Below are positions 54,905-63,828 of a stretch of 64,000 nucleotides of DNA, piece by piece. Within the stretch, counting starts at the first letter, position 1; each line of letters opens with the position of its first letter. The DNA is from Effrenium voratum (taxonomy: Eukaryota; Sar; Dinophyceae; Suessiales; Symbiodiniaceae), in assembly GCA_963377175.1 (NCBI GenBank), contig CAUJNA010000513.1, positions 1,102,338 through 1,166,337 on the forward strand. The letters are read 5' to 3'. The translations under genes and the position numbers were made by a program. Below the pieces are notes generated by a model that saw only the letters and a program-made list of their open reading frames with translations, searched no databases and had not been told where the DNA came from.

Positions 54905-55755
54905 TTAATCTAATTGAAAGAGAATGCTAAAGGAAATGGGAACCCCCTGAAAATCAATTAATTCGTTTCTTGAAGTTGTTATTCTAAAGTGTAGTCTCTT
55001 AATATTTTTACCACCTACATCAATAAAATCTGCATATATGGGCGAGGTGTAGTCGCTAATAACTCCGCCAAGTTGTTGATTGATTTGAACTTTTTTAATT
55101 ACTGAATTGCTGAAATTGTTAGGTGCTGAATATTTATAATCGCTTAATTGAGGACAATTTATGTATATATTCTGAAAAGGAATTAAATTAAAATATCCAC
55201 TTAACCAAGATGACGCAGGTTCGTAGACAATATAATTACTTAATAAATAGTTAATAGACTTTGGTCTCAGGTTGTCATATTCAAACTGTCCTCTGTTCCA
55301 TTCGCCATTTACATAAGTTTCTAATTCTTCATCTGTAGGTATTTTGATTTTGTAATTTAGAGGGTCGTTGAGTTTCAACTCCATGCGTCTCTCGCTCTGT
55401 CCATATACTGTTAAGAATAAGTCAGGCGCAATGTCATTAAATGCCGTGTTTAATTCCGTTTGTATTTTGTATGATAATTGATTAGCATAATAAATTTCAC
55501 CGGATACATCAACGGCAGTGCTTCTTAATAAGACATTGGAACTATTATACAACATAATCTAGAAGCGTTCGTAAAACCCTTTCTCTGTTGTATAAAACGG
55601 AGTGCTGAATGAACACTCTGTCACGAACATTTTTGTTCTTGGTGGAATTTCAAAGTTTTGGTCAAGTTCTATAATAAAATCGCTGGTGGAATTGCTTTCT
55701 GGTAATCTATAGGCACCATCAACATAGATTTTTTATATGTTAATCTATCACTCAT
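54905..55755 (-). pseudogene. Penton-like minor capsid gene, broken
   Basis: The ATG at 55755 (MSDRLTYKKS) is followed by a frame shift; the frame KIYVDGAYRLPESNSTSDFI continues until TAG just before 55555, and the same frame then stays open to 54905 (216 residues). SGYFNLIPFQNIYI and IKRLHFRI match the intact element A protein at 9225. At least two breaks make it non-functional as written. Confidence 0.75.
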
Positions 55756-55770
55756 AAATATAATATACAA

Positions 55771-55774
55771 TAGA
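55771..55774 (-). promoter_or_regulatory. Late-type TCTA motif, element B penton
   Basis: Minus strand AATTTCTATTGTATATTA; TCTA is 15 bases before the original start at 55755. Confidence 0.5.
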
Positions 55775-55797
55775 AATTATATTATAACTATTATTAT

Positions 55798-56579
55798 ATG
55801 ATTGGACGACAACTATTATTAGGTGCTATTGAAGGCAGGACACCCACACAAATGATGGCAGGTGTAGCAAGTGATAAAGCATATACGGCAGGTAAAGATT
55901 TAATAGAAGATGTATTTTTTAATCATAAAAAGAAATTGGAAGACAAAATAGGAGGTTTCAATAAACATTTTGATAAGCATATAATGAAAAACAGAAAAAG
56001 ATATGCTGAAGAAATTAATGTTCAAAATAAAAATAAAATTGATGATGTTAAAGGTTTAGACGCCGCGTATTCAACTATAAATGGAATAACAAGAATAGGC
56101 AACACATTATATATTGGTGGCACTGGTGCTAAAACAGGACTAGGCCACAAAGTCAATGATGTCATTGCAGATTTGTTTTTTATTCCTACTCATAATATTC
56201 AATTAAGCGAAAGGTATAGGGATGCAATGGAAGAATTAAGGAAAAATCCAGATGTTGCTAGAATTGTGTCCCATTCCCTCGGCTCGGCTGTTGCACAAGA
56301 AATTAACAATAGACACGGAAACAAATATGCTACTACTGTTTATTCATCACCTTTTGTATCAGGAAGTAATCAACGAAAAACCCGCGATACTTACGATTTA
56401 GAAACAAGAGTGACCCTATAGCAATATTAGATGATGCCGCGATTACTGCTGATATTGGTTCAGTAAATGTGTTAGAAAACCATGGGTATCAAAATTGGGA
56501 AGGAAACGGACTCACAAGTATAAATCCTACTACCAATATAGACACAGGCTTTAATCCTAATTCAACACCAGAACAATAA
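55798..56579 (+). pseudogene. Class 3 lipase-like gene, broken
   Basis: The first frame (207 residues) keeps VKGLDAAYS, LYIGGTG, SERYRD, the nucleophile block SHSLGSAVAQE and VYSSPFVSG, then stops at 56419. In another frame RNKSDPIAILDDA...NHGYQNWEG continues to 56579 and matches the Asp and His end of the element A lipase (8526-9182). A single shift near 56395 separates the catalytic serine from its partners. The N-terminus is longer than in element A. Confidence 0.7.
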
Positions 56580-56581
56580 AA

Positions 56582-56585
56582 TCTA
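56582..56585 (+). promoter_or_regulatory. Late-type TCTA motif
   Basis: AAAATCTAAATACT, 16 bases before the start at 56602. Confidence 0.55.
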
Positions 56586-56601
56586 AATACTATTAATAAT
56601 A

Positions 56602-56832
56602 ATGTTTAGAAACAAAGACAAGCAAAACAAAATTCCATTAGAGAAGAAACTGACAAAAGAAGCTACAAAATACGATAAACAATATAAGAATTTTGATTAT
56701 GATACTATAAAAGATATAGTTGATACAAAAAACAATTATTTAATAAATACTATAAAAAATACAACTTCAAATAATTCTACTACAATGCTTCCACATAAGA
56801 AAAATATAAATAATAAAAAAAATAAAATCTAA
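56602..56832 (+). CDS. Small conserved protein beside capsid gene (76 aa)
   Basis: 76 residues, very basic and Asn-rich, with YDTIKDIVDTKNNYLI in the middle. It is the counterpart of the broken element A gene at 8297-8514 and lacks its GCGAAG palindrome. Function unknown; the late-type motif and position suggest a virion protein. Confidence 0.6.
   Translation: MFRNKDKQNKIPLEKKLTKEATKYDKQYKNFDYDTIKDIVDTKNNYLINTIKNTTSNNSTTMLPHKKNINNKKNKI
56828..56831 (+). promoter_or_regulatory. Late-type TCTA motif, element B capsid gene
   Basis: AAAATCTAAGTTTATC, 19 bases before the start at 56851 and overlapping the stop of the preceding gene. Confidence 0.6.
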
Positions 56833-56850
56833 GTTTATCATATATAAGTA

Positions 56851-58438
56851 ATGGATAATATAATTGCAGAAAGTGAAACTACAATGATTAACTCGTTAAA
56901 TTTTGGACTTCCTGAAACAGCACAATACATCACAGACCGACGACACGTTAATTATTTTCCATCAGGTAGCAATGTCTATAATCCAAATGCAGGAAACAAA
57001 AATATTAGATTTCATATAACAGGTGAAGACAACACATATATTGATTTATCTTCTATTCGTTTATTTGCTAATCTTCAAAACACCGACGGAACACGAAGTC
57101 ATTTTTTACGACCGTTAGGTAATTTATCATCCTTCTTCAGTCGTTACAGATGCACTGTTGGAGGTCAGCAAGTTCAGGATATTATTGAATACAATAGGCG
57201 CTGTGAATTGTATAATTCCTTTAAAAGTCAAGATGCTAGAGATATGGACGATTTAGAAGGTGGTGCTACTCCTCGTTGGGATGATGACTGGCGACACACA
57301 TATGCCACTGGACTGGCAGAAATGTTAGATGTCAATAAACGAACCAATCCCGGTACTGCGGACGCTACAGCAACAACATATCCAACAGTGAGAGACCATA
57401 ACAATTGGGGAGACTTAACATCGCGATATACTCGCCATTCAGTAGCAGGAATTCCCGGCGCTAATGGTTATATGAGATTAGGACATAAACCAGTATGCGG
57501 ATTGTTAGAAAGCAATTATTATTTACCTCTTCGTTATGCACCACTTGAACTGGAATTTACACTCGTATCAGATGAACATATACCAGTCATTACACCATTC
57601 GCTAAAACCGATGACAATGTTCATATTGATGCAAATGGTTTATTATTTCACAACTGGAGACACGAGCACTTCGTTCGAATTGAATAACGTAATCATTAGA
57701 GCTGAGGTAATTCAATTGGACAACACGGTCAACAATAATATAGTAAAACATTTGTTAGAGGGTCAAAGTTTGAAATTAGTTTTTCCAATGTATCACACTA
57801 TGACGCAATCATTCAACGCGCCAGGAACTGAAATTAATATGAATATTGTTAAATCCGCTTCTAAGTTAAATGGTTGTTTCATTACATTGTATCGTGCGCC
57901 AAGAGCAGGTGTAGATGCTGATAATAATAGTTATTACAGACACGATAATTATATTTATAAGAGATGGAACTATTTTTACAATCCTATGATTAACTCCCGT
58001 ATCTTTGATGGTGCTGACCCTGATGGTGCTGGTCGTGAGCAGTTCCAAGGTAAAGGTTTTCAAAATCCTGAATTAGATTTGACTTGGCAATTACAAATTA
58101 ACAATAAGAAATATCCAGAGTTTGAATGTCAATCAATGGCAGAAACCGCATATTATTTAAAACGAACATTACATTATTTGAACCCTGACCAAGATGCCTT
58201 TAGTATTTCCTACAAGCGGTTTAGAGAAGATAAATTTGTTATTGGTATATCATTTGAGAAAATGCAAGACACCAATTTCACTGGCCAGAGTACGAAACAA
58301 GGAGGCTTACTCGTTTTTAAATTGAAAGGGTCAAACAAGTCATTTACAACCGATGAAGATGTGCGAGAATTATTTGTGCATATGATTTCGGAGTCTGTTC
58401 TGGAATTACGCGAAAGTGGGAGCGTGCTCTACGATTAA
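56851..58438 (+). pseudogene. Major capsid protein gene with one frame break
   Basis: Two overlapping frames, 56851-57687 and 57536-58438, together give a full-length capsid protein of about 525 residues. The frame changes between about 57640 and 57665. The first part has RFHITGEDNTYIDLSS and SFFSRYRCTVGGQQVQDI; the second ends VHMISESVLELRESGSVLYD, like the element A protein. One indel is the only defect seen, so it could also be a sequencing error. Confidence 0.8.
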
Positions 58439-58446
58439 AATTAAAA

Positions 58447-58450
58447 TCTA
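58447..58450 (+). promoter_or_regulatory. Late-type TCTA motif
   Basis: TTAAAATCTATGATAAA, 14 bases before the start at 58465. Confidence 0.55.
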
Positions 58451-58464
58451 TGATAAATTTATAA

Positions 58465-58782
58465 ATGTATCGTCATCGCAAGAAGAATGCGAAGAAAAAT
58501 AAAGGTAAGATATTTTTACAATCCTCACAAATTAAATATAGTCCAGTTGATTTAAAAGATAATGAATATCTAAAACATCTACACGAACAAATGAAGTTAA
58601 GAAACTCACAGGAAGCATCAGTAGCATTTAGAAAACACATTCAAGAAGGACACGCCAGAGCAAATTATCAAAATGAATTAGACAGATTAACAATGGAACT
58701 ACACCGCCCAAATCTACCACATAGCACATTAGAGCACCTACAAAAAAGAATTGAAGCGTTGAAAAAATTAACATTTACTTAA
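58465..58782 (+). CDS. Small helical protein (105 aa)
   Basis: 105 residues, basic N-terminus (MYRHRKKNAKKNKGK) then charged helices (EYLKHLHEQMKLRNSQEASVAFRKHIQEGH). By position, before the 319-residue relative, and by the helical part it corresponds to the 153-residue element A gene at 10780. It lacks the RPTY-like start. Function unknown. Confidence 0.65.
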   Translation: MYRHRKKNAKKNKGKIFLQSSQIKYSPVDLKDNEYLKHLHEQMKLRNSQEASVAFRKHIQEGHARANYQNELDRLTMELHRPNLPHSTLEHLQKRIEALKKLTFT

Positions 58783-58864
58783 AATATATTGATATAATAA
58801 GGTTTTATACAATAAAATCTTATTATTAATAATATTTTTCACAAAAATATTATTAACAATATTT

Positions 58865-58868
58865 TCTA
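58865..58868 (+). promoter_or_regulatory. Late-type TCTA motif
   Basis: AATATTTTCTAATTACT, 15 bases before ATG 58884. It follows inverted repeats (AATAATATTTTT / AAAAATATTATT, about 58830-58860). Confidence 0.55.
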
Positions 58869-58883
58869 ATTACTATTATATCA

Positions 58884-59724
58884 ATGTGGCAACAACCCAA
58901 AGTCTAGAATTAATAAATCCATACGCAAAATTTGGATTGAAACGACGACCTACTTATGAAGAAATCGCTAATCTAATAGGCGAGAACGAACAATTAACAG
59001 GAAAACTACCTAACAGAGATGCTACATTTTTTAAATCAAGTCCTCAGGGTAGTTTTTTGACGGAAGCGACCATGTAGAATTATTGAAAGACCAACAAATG
59101 AGAATATTAGACAGGCAAATGAGAGAGATAATGATGAGACAAGAAGCACACAGAAACGGGCACACATATGCAGTTCATAAGATGGATACAGATACACCAC
59201 GGCATACAAACGACCAAGCAATAGCAGACGAATATGATTTTTCAACACCGCTACAAACAGCAAGGCAACGCGAAGGGATGGTAGATACACAATTACAAGA
59301 TATAGCAACTGCAACAAAGCGGAAAGCGGAAGAAGTAGGCAGAGCAATGGCATCAAATTTACAAGAGATGGGCGGGACATTATTTCATAGAATGGTGGCA
59401 AACAAACAATCAGCACCAACAGAACCACGACAAGCTCCAGCAGGTAGAGCGGTAGCAGACGACCAGCAAACGATGCGCGTAGAAGATGTTGAACTATCAC
59501 CTCAAGCAGTAGATGACAATTTTTACGCGACACCAGTTCAACAAGCAACAGGAGCATCAAGTTCAACAACCCAACAACCACCACCATTGCCAATGACGCC
59601 ATTATTTAAAACAACAATAGATAATACTATTAGTCCTGTTTACTGGAAAGAAAACCCTAATTTAACAGTAAATGATATTAAATTTCAATTTTATTTAAGA
59701 GGAATTCAAGTAGTATATAAATAA
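58884..59724 (+). pseudogene. RPTY-domain gene (319-residue relative), broken
   Basis: ATG 58884 opens MWQQPK and stops; one base over, LINPYAKFGLKRRPTYEEIA, DATFFKSSPQGSFL continues to 59077; another shift leads to 59083-59724. The pieces match the element A protein at 11291 (RLRPSYNEL, FRDSPLG, DILFQLHLRG). The reading ends about 65 residues earlier than in element A. No IQ motif was seen in this copy. Confidence 0.65.
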
Positions 59725-59732
59725 TAATAATA

Positions 59733-60545
59733 ATGATAATATTAACTAAAGATATACTGAAAAGAAAGAAGCAGAAATTCAATGATAAATATGATGATGC
59801 CAGTTTTTCAATACATAACCTAATGAAACCAAACACTTCAACAACAACACAACCACCGAAAATGATGAAAAAGGGCATACCGAGAGAATTTGTTGACATT
59901 GCAACCAACACAGATACTATTGCTACAGCAACCAGAGAGACGCAAGAAAAGTTATACAGTGATGCGAATCAACCATTACATGTGACATTTGAAGCGTTTA
60001 AGGTAAAGGGAAACCAGGACAATATGTTTCAAATAATGCTTAAGAACTTTTGGCGCAACACATACAAAAGAAATGAGCCAACAAGAACACAAGCAACACA
60101 AACACTGAAAAACCAACGCGACGCAATGGTGTCAGCCTTTACTGAAATGCTTGACAACAACAAACCGCCAGAACCACCGCCAAAGAAACCGCCAGATGAG
60201 GATGACAGCGATGAAGAAGAAAAGAAGTTCAAACTGACAAAAATGATAGAAATAATGCTACACAACGGCGCTACAATAGCAGATATCATATTAAACTTAT
60301 CGCATAGCGCAATTGCAACAACAATAAATATCGCAGATTTAGTCAATCAGATAACAGCAGGGAATGCACAAAGTAGCAGTAGCAATTCATCAAATGAAGC
60401 TATTAGTGTTCATAGTTCTGCACCTATTACTGTTCATAGTTCTTCATCTGAAAGTCCAACAGAAATACCAGCACCAACTGAAGACGAAAATTCAGAAGAA
60501 GAAGAAAAACAAAAAGATAATTTTGAAAAATTAAAATCTAAATAA
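59733..60545 (+). CDS. KATQT/VHSS protein (270 aa)
   Basis: 270 residues, intact. Homologue of the element A protein at 12287: one QATQT motif (TRTQATQTLKNQ), an acidic stretch (PDEDDSDEEEK), the hydrophobic block MIEIMLHNGATIADIILNLS and the repeats ISVHSSAPITVHSSSSE. No TCTA motif precedes it, as in element A. It lacks the RPTY start. LC8 binding by the single motif is possible. Confidence 0.7.
   Translation: MIILTKDILKRKKQKFNDKYDDASFSIHNLMKPNTSTTTQPPKMMKKGIPREFVDIATNTDTIATATRETQEKLYSDANQPLHVTFEAFKVKGNQDNMFQIMLKNFWRNTYKRNEPTRTQATQTLKNQRDAMVSAFTEMLDNNKPPEPPPKKPPDEDDSDEEEKKFKLTKMIEIMLHNGATIADIILNLSHSAIATTINIADLVNQITAGNAQSSSSNSSNEAISVHSSAPITVHSSSSESPTEIPAPTEDENSEEEEKQKDNFEKLKSK
60537..60540 (+). 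promoter_or_regulatory. Late-type TCTA motif, 69-residue gene
   Basis: TTAAAATCTAAATAATATT, 16 bases before the start at 60557, within the end of the preceding gene. Confidence 0.6.
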
Positions 60546-60556
60546 TATTATATATA

Positions 60557-60766
60557 ATGGGTATTGGTCAAAGTAAAAATGATGCAAATACCAGTATGGA
60601 AGACATTAAGACTTTAAGAGTAGATGAAAAAACAAGAGCAGATACTTTAATAATAAAATCTATTCAAGAATGTGTGGCGCGAATTGAGAAATTAGAAAAA
60701 GAAACATCTGACAAATTAATATATAAACTTCCTGCTTTACAATTTTGCAATGCTTCGTTAATTTAA
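60557..60766 (+). CDS. Predicted N-myristoylated small protein (element B)
   Basis: 69 residues, MGIGQSKNDANTS..., nearly identical to the element A protein at 3783-3992 over the whole length. Gly2 and Ser6 keep the myristoylation signal. Its neighbours differ from those in element A (here the KATQT gene precedes it, there the fibre gene), yet in both it converges on the ATPase side with a hairpin. The strong conservation points to a selected function in a shared step such as membrane association. Confidence 0.8.
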   Translation: MGIGQSKNDANTSMEDIKTLRVDEKTRADTLIIKSIQECVARIEKLEKETSDKLIYKLPALQFCNASLI

Positions 60767-60768
60767 AT

Positions 60769-60793
60769 TGATAATATTGAAACATAACTAATA
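60769..60793. terminator. Hairpin between convergent genes (element B)
   Basis: ATAATATT pairs with AATATTAT between the stops at 60766 and 60794. Confidence 0.55.
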
Positions 60794-61030
60794 TTATTCC
60801 TTGCTATCATAATCTGTCATTTCACTTTCGGGTAATTTTGTTGAGGCATTGCTACACATATCATCTATTAAATCTTCTTCATCAACAAAATTATTTTGAA
60901 ATCTTAATAACTCCTCGTCTGTTGGTCGTCTTTTTAGCACTTTATAAAGTTTATGTATCCAAGAATTTGTATGAAAATTATAATTACCTCTACGGAAAAA
61001 TCCACCACATCTACATAGTTTCATTAGCAT
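60794..61030 (-). CDS. Small protein with RPTDEE motif
   Basis: 78 residues. CRCGGFFRRGNYNFHTN precedes LYKVLKRRPTDEELLRFQ, which matches the RPTYDE motif of the other virion-type proteins but lies in the middle. The tail is acidic. Function unknown. A TCTA motif is 20 bases before the start. No exact element A counterpart was found. Confidence 0.6.
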   Translation of the reverse strand: MLMKLCRCGGFFRRGNYNFHTNSWIHKLYKVLKRRPTDEELLRFQNNFVDEEDLIDDMCSNASTKLPESEMTDYDSKE

Positions 61031-61050
61031 ATTATTATATTATATTAAAT

Positions 61051-61054
61051 TAGA
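61051..61054 (-). promoter_or_regulatory. Late-type TCTA motif
   Basis: Minus strand GATATTCTAATTTAATA, 20 bases before the start at 61030, overlapping the end of the ATPase gene. Confidence 0.5.
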
Positions 61055-61060
61055 ATATCT

Positions 61061-61825
61061 TTATTCATCATTCGTAATTTGAAATGCCTGTTCAAATCTG
61101 ATATGAAACATTTTGTTAATGTCTTTAGCATTCATATTCACGTAGAAGAAACTATAAGGTGCGTCATTAACGGCTTGATGATACATATCTAATAATTGCT
61201 GTTTATCAACAATGGCGCTATTTTCTTCAATAAAACTCATCAACTCAGTTGCATTTTTCAACCTAAAAATATATAATGAACTGGCATTTAAACGAATGAT
61301 AGGCGCTAAAACATTATATTTTTGTGTTGAACAAATTACACTTACTGCATCGTGCCTGCCTCTTGTAAATAATCCATGTAATAATTTTCTATATCTAACA
61401 AATTTAGGGTCGTCTGCGTGGTCATCTATAACGATTAATACTGAATGCAGTTTCTTTATCTTTTTGGACTTCATATAATTAATAATTTTCTTCTGTCTTT
61501 CAATTACATTTTCTAAATCACTTGGATTATAATTATCGAAATAAATTTGTTCTTTCTCATCATCCACGTGCAATTCATCCCTGATATATTTTTTAACTTC
61601 TGTAAAGGTTGGGTCATTATGAACGCTGGGGGAAAATATAAATATTCTTGCAAATGAATTTGTATAAACATGTAAAATAAGGTTCTGGACTAAAACTGTT
61701 TTGCCACCTGTCAAACTCGCAAGTATAATACTTCTAAATGGTAATTTTGGCACGTGCTCATATTTGGATTGTTTGAATTCATATTCAGTTATGTTTATTG
61801 GTTTTATTATTGGGACATCTGTCAT
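61061..61825 (-). CDS. A32-like genome packaging ATPase (element B)
   Basis: 254 residues, intact. Walker A is ASLTGGKT, lacking the usual first glycine; Walker B is VLIVIDDHADD; RGRHDAVSVICSTQ follows. It is a clear homologue of the element A ATPase (2985-3755), including FKQSK and VPKLPFRS before Walker A. It is preceded by a conserved TCTA motif and the structured intergenic region. Confidence 0.85.
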   Translation of the reverse strand: MTDVPIIKPINITEYEFKQSKYEHVPKLPFRSIILASLTGGKTVLVQNLILHVYTNSFARIFIFSPSVHNDPTFTEVKKYIRDELHVDDEKEQIYFDNYNPSDLENVIERQKKIINYMKSKKIKKLHSVLIVIDDHADDPKFVRYRKLLHGLFTRGRHDAVSVICSTQKYNVLAPIIRLNASSLYIFRLKNATELMSFIEENSAIVDKQQLLDMYHQAVNDAPYSFFYVNMNAKDINKMFHIRFEQAFQITNDE

Positions 61826-61844
61826 AGTTAATATTAAAGAAATA

Positions 61845-61848
61845 TAGA
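61845..61848 (-). promoter_or_regulatory. Late-type TCTA motif, element B ATPase
   Basis: Minus strand AATTTTCTATATTTC, 19 bases before the start at 61825. Confidence 0.6.
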
Positions 61849-61864
61849 AAATTATATTTAAAAA

Positions 61865-62045
61865 TTAACTTGTAATTAATATTAAATGGAACATCATTTT
61901 TATGATATGCTGGTGGCGAATATCATAAAATGGAACAGGTTTTCCATTGCTTCAATCAATGAGCATTGAAGCTAATTAGTTTGAAGAATTCGTGTGTGCA
62001 ATGAAAACTCCAAGTGCTGTGCCCCATCAATATTCTATTACGCAT
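61865..62045. other. Conserved structured intergenic region (element B)
   Basis: Reverse-orientation counterpart of 2750-2957. Hairpins: TTTATGATAT (61899-61908) with ATATCATAAA (61920-61929) and loop GCTGGTGGCGA; GCTTCAAT (61949-61956) with ATTGAAGC (61965-61972). It lacks the GC-rich palindrome found in element A. Confidence 0.6.
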
Positions 62046-62085
62046 GAAATAATAAGATTAATTGTAATTTATCCTATTATTTAAT

Positions 62086-62292
62086 ATGCAAAGGAGTTAT
62101 ACAGATTATATGGATATAATAGATGAAGTAGAAAATATAGGACAAGTTGTAATAACTGATAATATATGTAAGAAAGTATGCTATTTTGTTTTAGAAATAG
62201 TTAAGGTAGGAATAGAATATCTCAAAAATAAAAATGTAAATGTTAATATAAATGCCTCCAAAGAAGAAGCAAGAGAAACAAAAAGAGATTGA
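62086..62292 (+). CDS. Conserved small protein (element B)
   Basis: 68 residues, MQRSYTDYMDIIDEVEN...KNKNVNVNIN, homologue of the 61-residue element A gene at 2516-2701, with a slightly longer charged tail. Function unknown. Confidence 0.7.
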   Translation: MQRSYTDYMDIIDEVENIGQVVITDNICKKVCYFVLEIVKVGIEYLKNKNVNVNINASKEEARETKRD

Positions 62293-62401
62293 ATGTGTCA
62301 AATGCGAAAAATGCGGTCAAACAATTAAACCATTAAATGAATTAGAATTAGATAAAGAACATGTTCATGTGGTAGAACCATGCATACAGTACATACAGTA
62401 A
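62252..62401 (+). CDS. Shortened zinc-ribbon protein (element B)
   Basis: 49 residues, MPPKKKQEKQKEIECVKCEK then CGQTIKPLNELELD and PCIQ. It corresponds to the 87-residue element A gene at 2272-2535 and overlaps its upstream neighbour in the same way. A direct repeat (CATACAGTACATACAGTA) at the end coincides with the premature stop; another frame (62380-62496) continues VKKKDADGSTVEESWVENFK, perhaps the displaced C-terminus. Confidence 0.55.
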   Translation: MPPKKKQEKQKEIECVKCEKCGQTIKPLNELELDKEHVHVVEPCIQYIQ

Positions 62402-62582
62402 AAAAGAAAGATGCCGACGGGAGCACAGTTGAAGAAAGTTGGGTAGAAAACTTCAAAAGTGGATTTGGTAGGTTATTTACACCTGAGAAAGAATGATGAA
62501 ACATTAGTATTTAAAGAGTAGATTTAACACCACTTCAAACGCATAAATAAATATATAAATATATAAATATTTATATATAGAA

Positions 62583-62921
62583 ATGTCTGAAGTTGAGAAT
62601 GATGCTATTGCTGAACTATCAAAGAAGATAATGACAGTTAGTAAAAATGTTAAACTGTTGTACGAGATGATAAAAACTATTGACCAGAAACTTGATGCAA
62701 AGGCAAACGAACCAAAAAATAACAATGAAGAGAAGGAAAAGACTGACAAAATCTTTGAAAAGAAAGGGATAGGCAGACCCAGCGGTGATTATGACACGAA
62801 GCGTAAAAAATATTGCGATATGGTAAATAAGGGACAAATCAAAAGTCCAAAAGAACAAACATTAGAATATTATAAACTAATTAAGGGTGATGATGGTAAA
62901 TATGTAATTGTTGAAAATTAA
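62583..62921 (+). CDS. Conserved small protein with IGRP motif (element B)
   Basis: 112 residues. N-terminal coiled coil (ELSKKIMTVSKNVKLLYEMI), then GIGRPSGDYDTKRKKY and QIKSPKEQTLEYYKLI. Homologue of the element A protein at 1823-2143. Function unknown. Confidence 0.75.
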   Translation: MSEVENDAIAELSKKIMTVSKNVKLLYEMIKTIDQKLDAKANEPKNNNEEKEKTDKIFEKKGIGRPSGDYDTKRKKYCDMVNKGQIKSPKEQTLEYYKLIKGDDGKYVIVEN

Positions 62922-62933
62922 AGTATAAATCAT

Positions 62934-62937
62934 TCTA
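62934..62937 (+). promoter_or_regulatory. Late-type TCTA motif, methyltransferase remnant
   Basis: ATCATTCTAATAA directly before ATG 62942, same as in element A. Confidence 0.45.
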
Positions 62938-62941
62938 ATAA

Positions 62942-63060
62942 ATGAATTTATTAGAGATGTTTAGCGGAACAGGCAGTGTAGGAACCATAGCAAAGTCGCT
63001 CGGTTTTAATGTAATATCGATATTAATTGAGAAATTTTGGTGAGTTTGGTGAATTAAGGA
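62942..63060 (+). pseudogene. Cytosine methyltransferase remnant
   Basis: MNLLEMFSGTGSVGTIAKSL then GFNVIS matches the first 26 residues of the element A enzyme (1183-1797), including the SAM-binding motif. It then jumps to bases that align with the last codons of that gene (GAAATTTTGGTGAGTTTG). An internal deletion of roughly 500 bases removed the PPC and ENP motifs. Confidence 0.8.
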
Positions 63061-63089
63061 AAACAAGGTTGCGGTTGGGGTTGAAATCA

Positions 63090-63262
63090 AGTTTCAACCC
63101 TTTTGGTGGAACCTCTTTCCCCCTTTGGTGGAGACAATTTTATCACTTTTTTAATAGGGCTTCCACCTTTGGTGGAACATTTTTTTAATAGGGCTTCCCC
63201 CTTTGGTGGAAGCTCTTTCCCCCTTTGGTGGAACCTCTTTCCCCCTTTGGTGGAACCATTGA
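63090..63262 (+). repeat. 22-bp tandem repeat near the right end of element B
   Basis: Units around CTCTTTCCCCCTTTGGTGGA plus AC, with two diverged longer units. It occupies the place of the 22-bp repeat at 1023-1168 in element A but has an unrelated sequence. Confidence 0.75.
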
Positions 63263-63369
63263 AGTTCAGGGGTCAGACGATGATGAATACTTCGCTTATT
63301 CTATCAACTACACTTCATCATGAATAGTTCTAATAAGATACAATTATCAGATTTATTCAATATATTTGT

Positions 63370-63828
63370 AAATGTCTATTGTGTGGTTGGTTGTTTGATT
63401 TTTTGTTTGGTTTGTTGTTTGGTGTTTTTTTCTACGAGGGTCTTACCCCAGAGCAAAAATATTATTTGTGTCTAAAACTATTTAAAGGGTAGATTGCATT
63501 TTATTGTAGAAGATTATGGAAAGGAAATATTGCGCGTGTTGTGGATGTCATAAGGATGGAAATGTATTTACCGATAGTTGTAAAACTTGTGATAGATGCC
63601 GTGAAAGGCAGAAAAAGAAAGACCAAAGAAAGAGACTGATAAAAGCGATGGATAAGCAACAAAAAGAAATAGAAGAAGGAGAAAAACAATACTGCACACA
63701 TTGTAAAATGAATAGAAAGATTGGGTTATTTTCGGAAAATCATAAAACTTGTGATTTGTGTAGAGAAAAAATGAAAATCTACTTGCAGACATGGAGAGAT
63801 AATCATAAAGAGGAGATACGTGAAATAC
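63370..63828 (+). repeat. Truncated terminal repeat of element B
   Basis: GTCTATTGTGTGGTTGGTTG, the GTTTGGTTTGTTGTTTGGTG block and the zinc-finger gene match the inner 55-60% of the element A terminal repeat. Similarity ends at about 63826 within the gene; GC-rich DNA follows. Confidence 0.8.
63516..63828 (+). pseudogene. Terminal-repeat zinc-finger gene, truncated
   Basis: MERKYCACCGCHKDGNVFTD...CDRCRE, then QYCTHCKMNRKIGLFSENHK and CDLCREKMKIY, about 84% similar to the element A copies by eye. Viral sequence stops after EEIREI; the same frame stays open through the adjoining GC-rich DNA to the window end. The C-terminal C2H2-like finger is missing. Confidence 0.75.

Larger units (their letters stand above)
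53431..63828. mobile_element. Element B: decayed relative of element A
   Basis: About 10.4 kb of AT-rich viral DNA. Relatives of at least thirteen element A genes are present; ATPase, the 69-, 106/112- and 61/68-residue genes and the 310-residue relative are intact, while capsid, penton, lipase, methyltransferase and the 319-residue relative are broken. Polymerase, integrase and fibre are absent. The right end is a terminal repeat cut short at about 63828. The left end has no terminal repeat and stops next to a GTGA microsatellite. Gene order is rearranged relative to element A: the ATPase-side block and the RPTY genes are adjacent. It is best read as a partial copy of a related but distinct virus. 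Confidence 0.85.
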
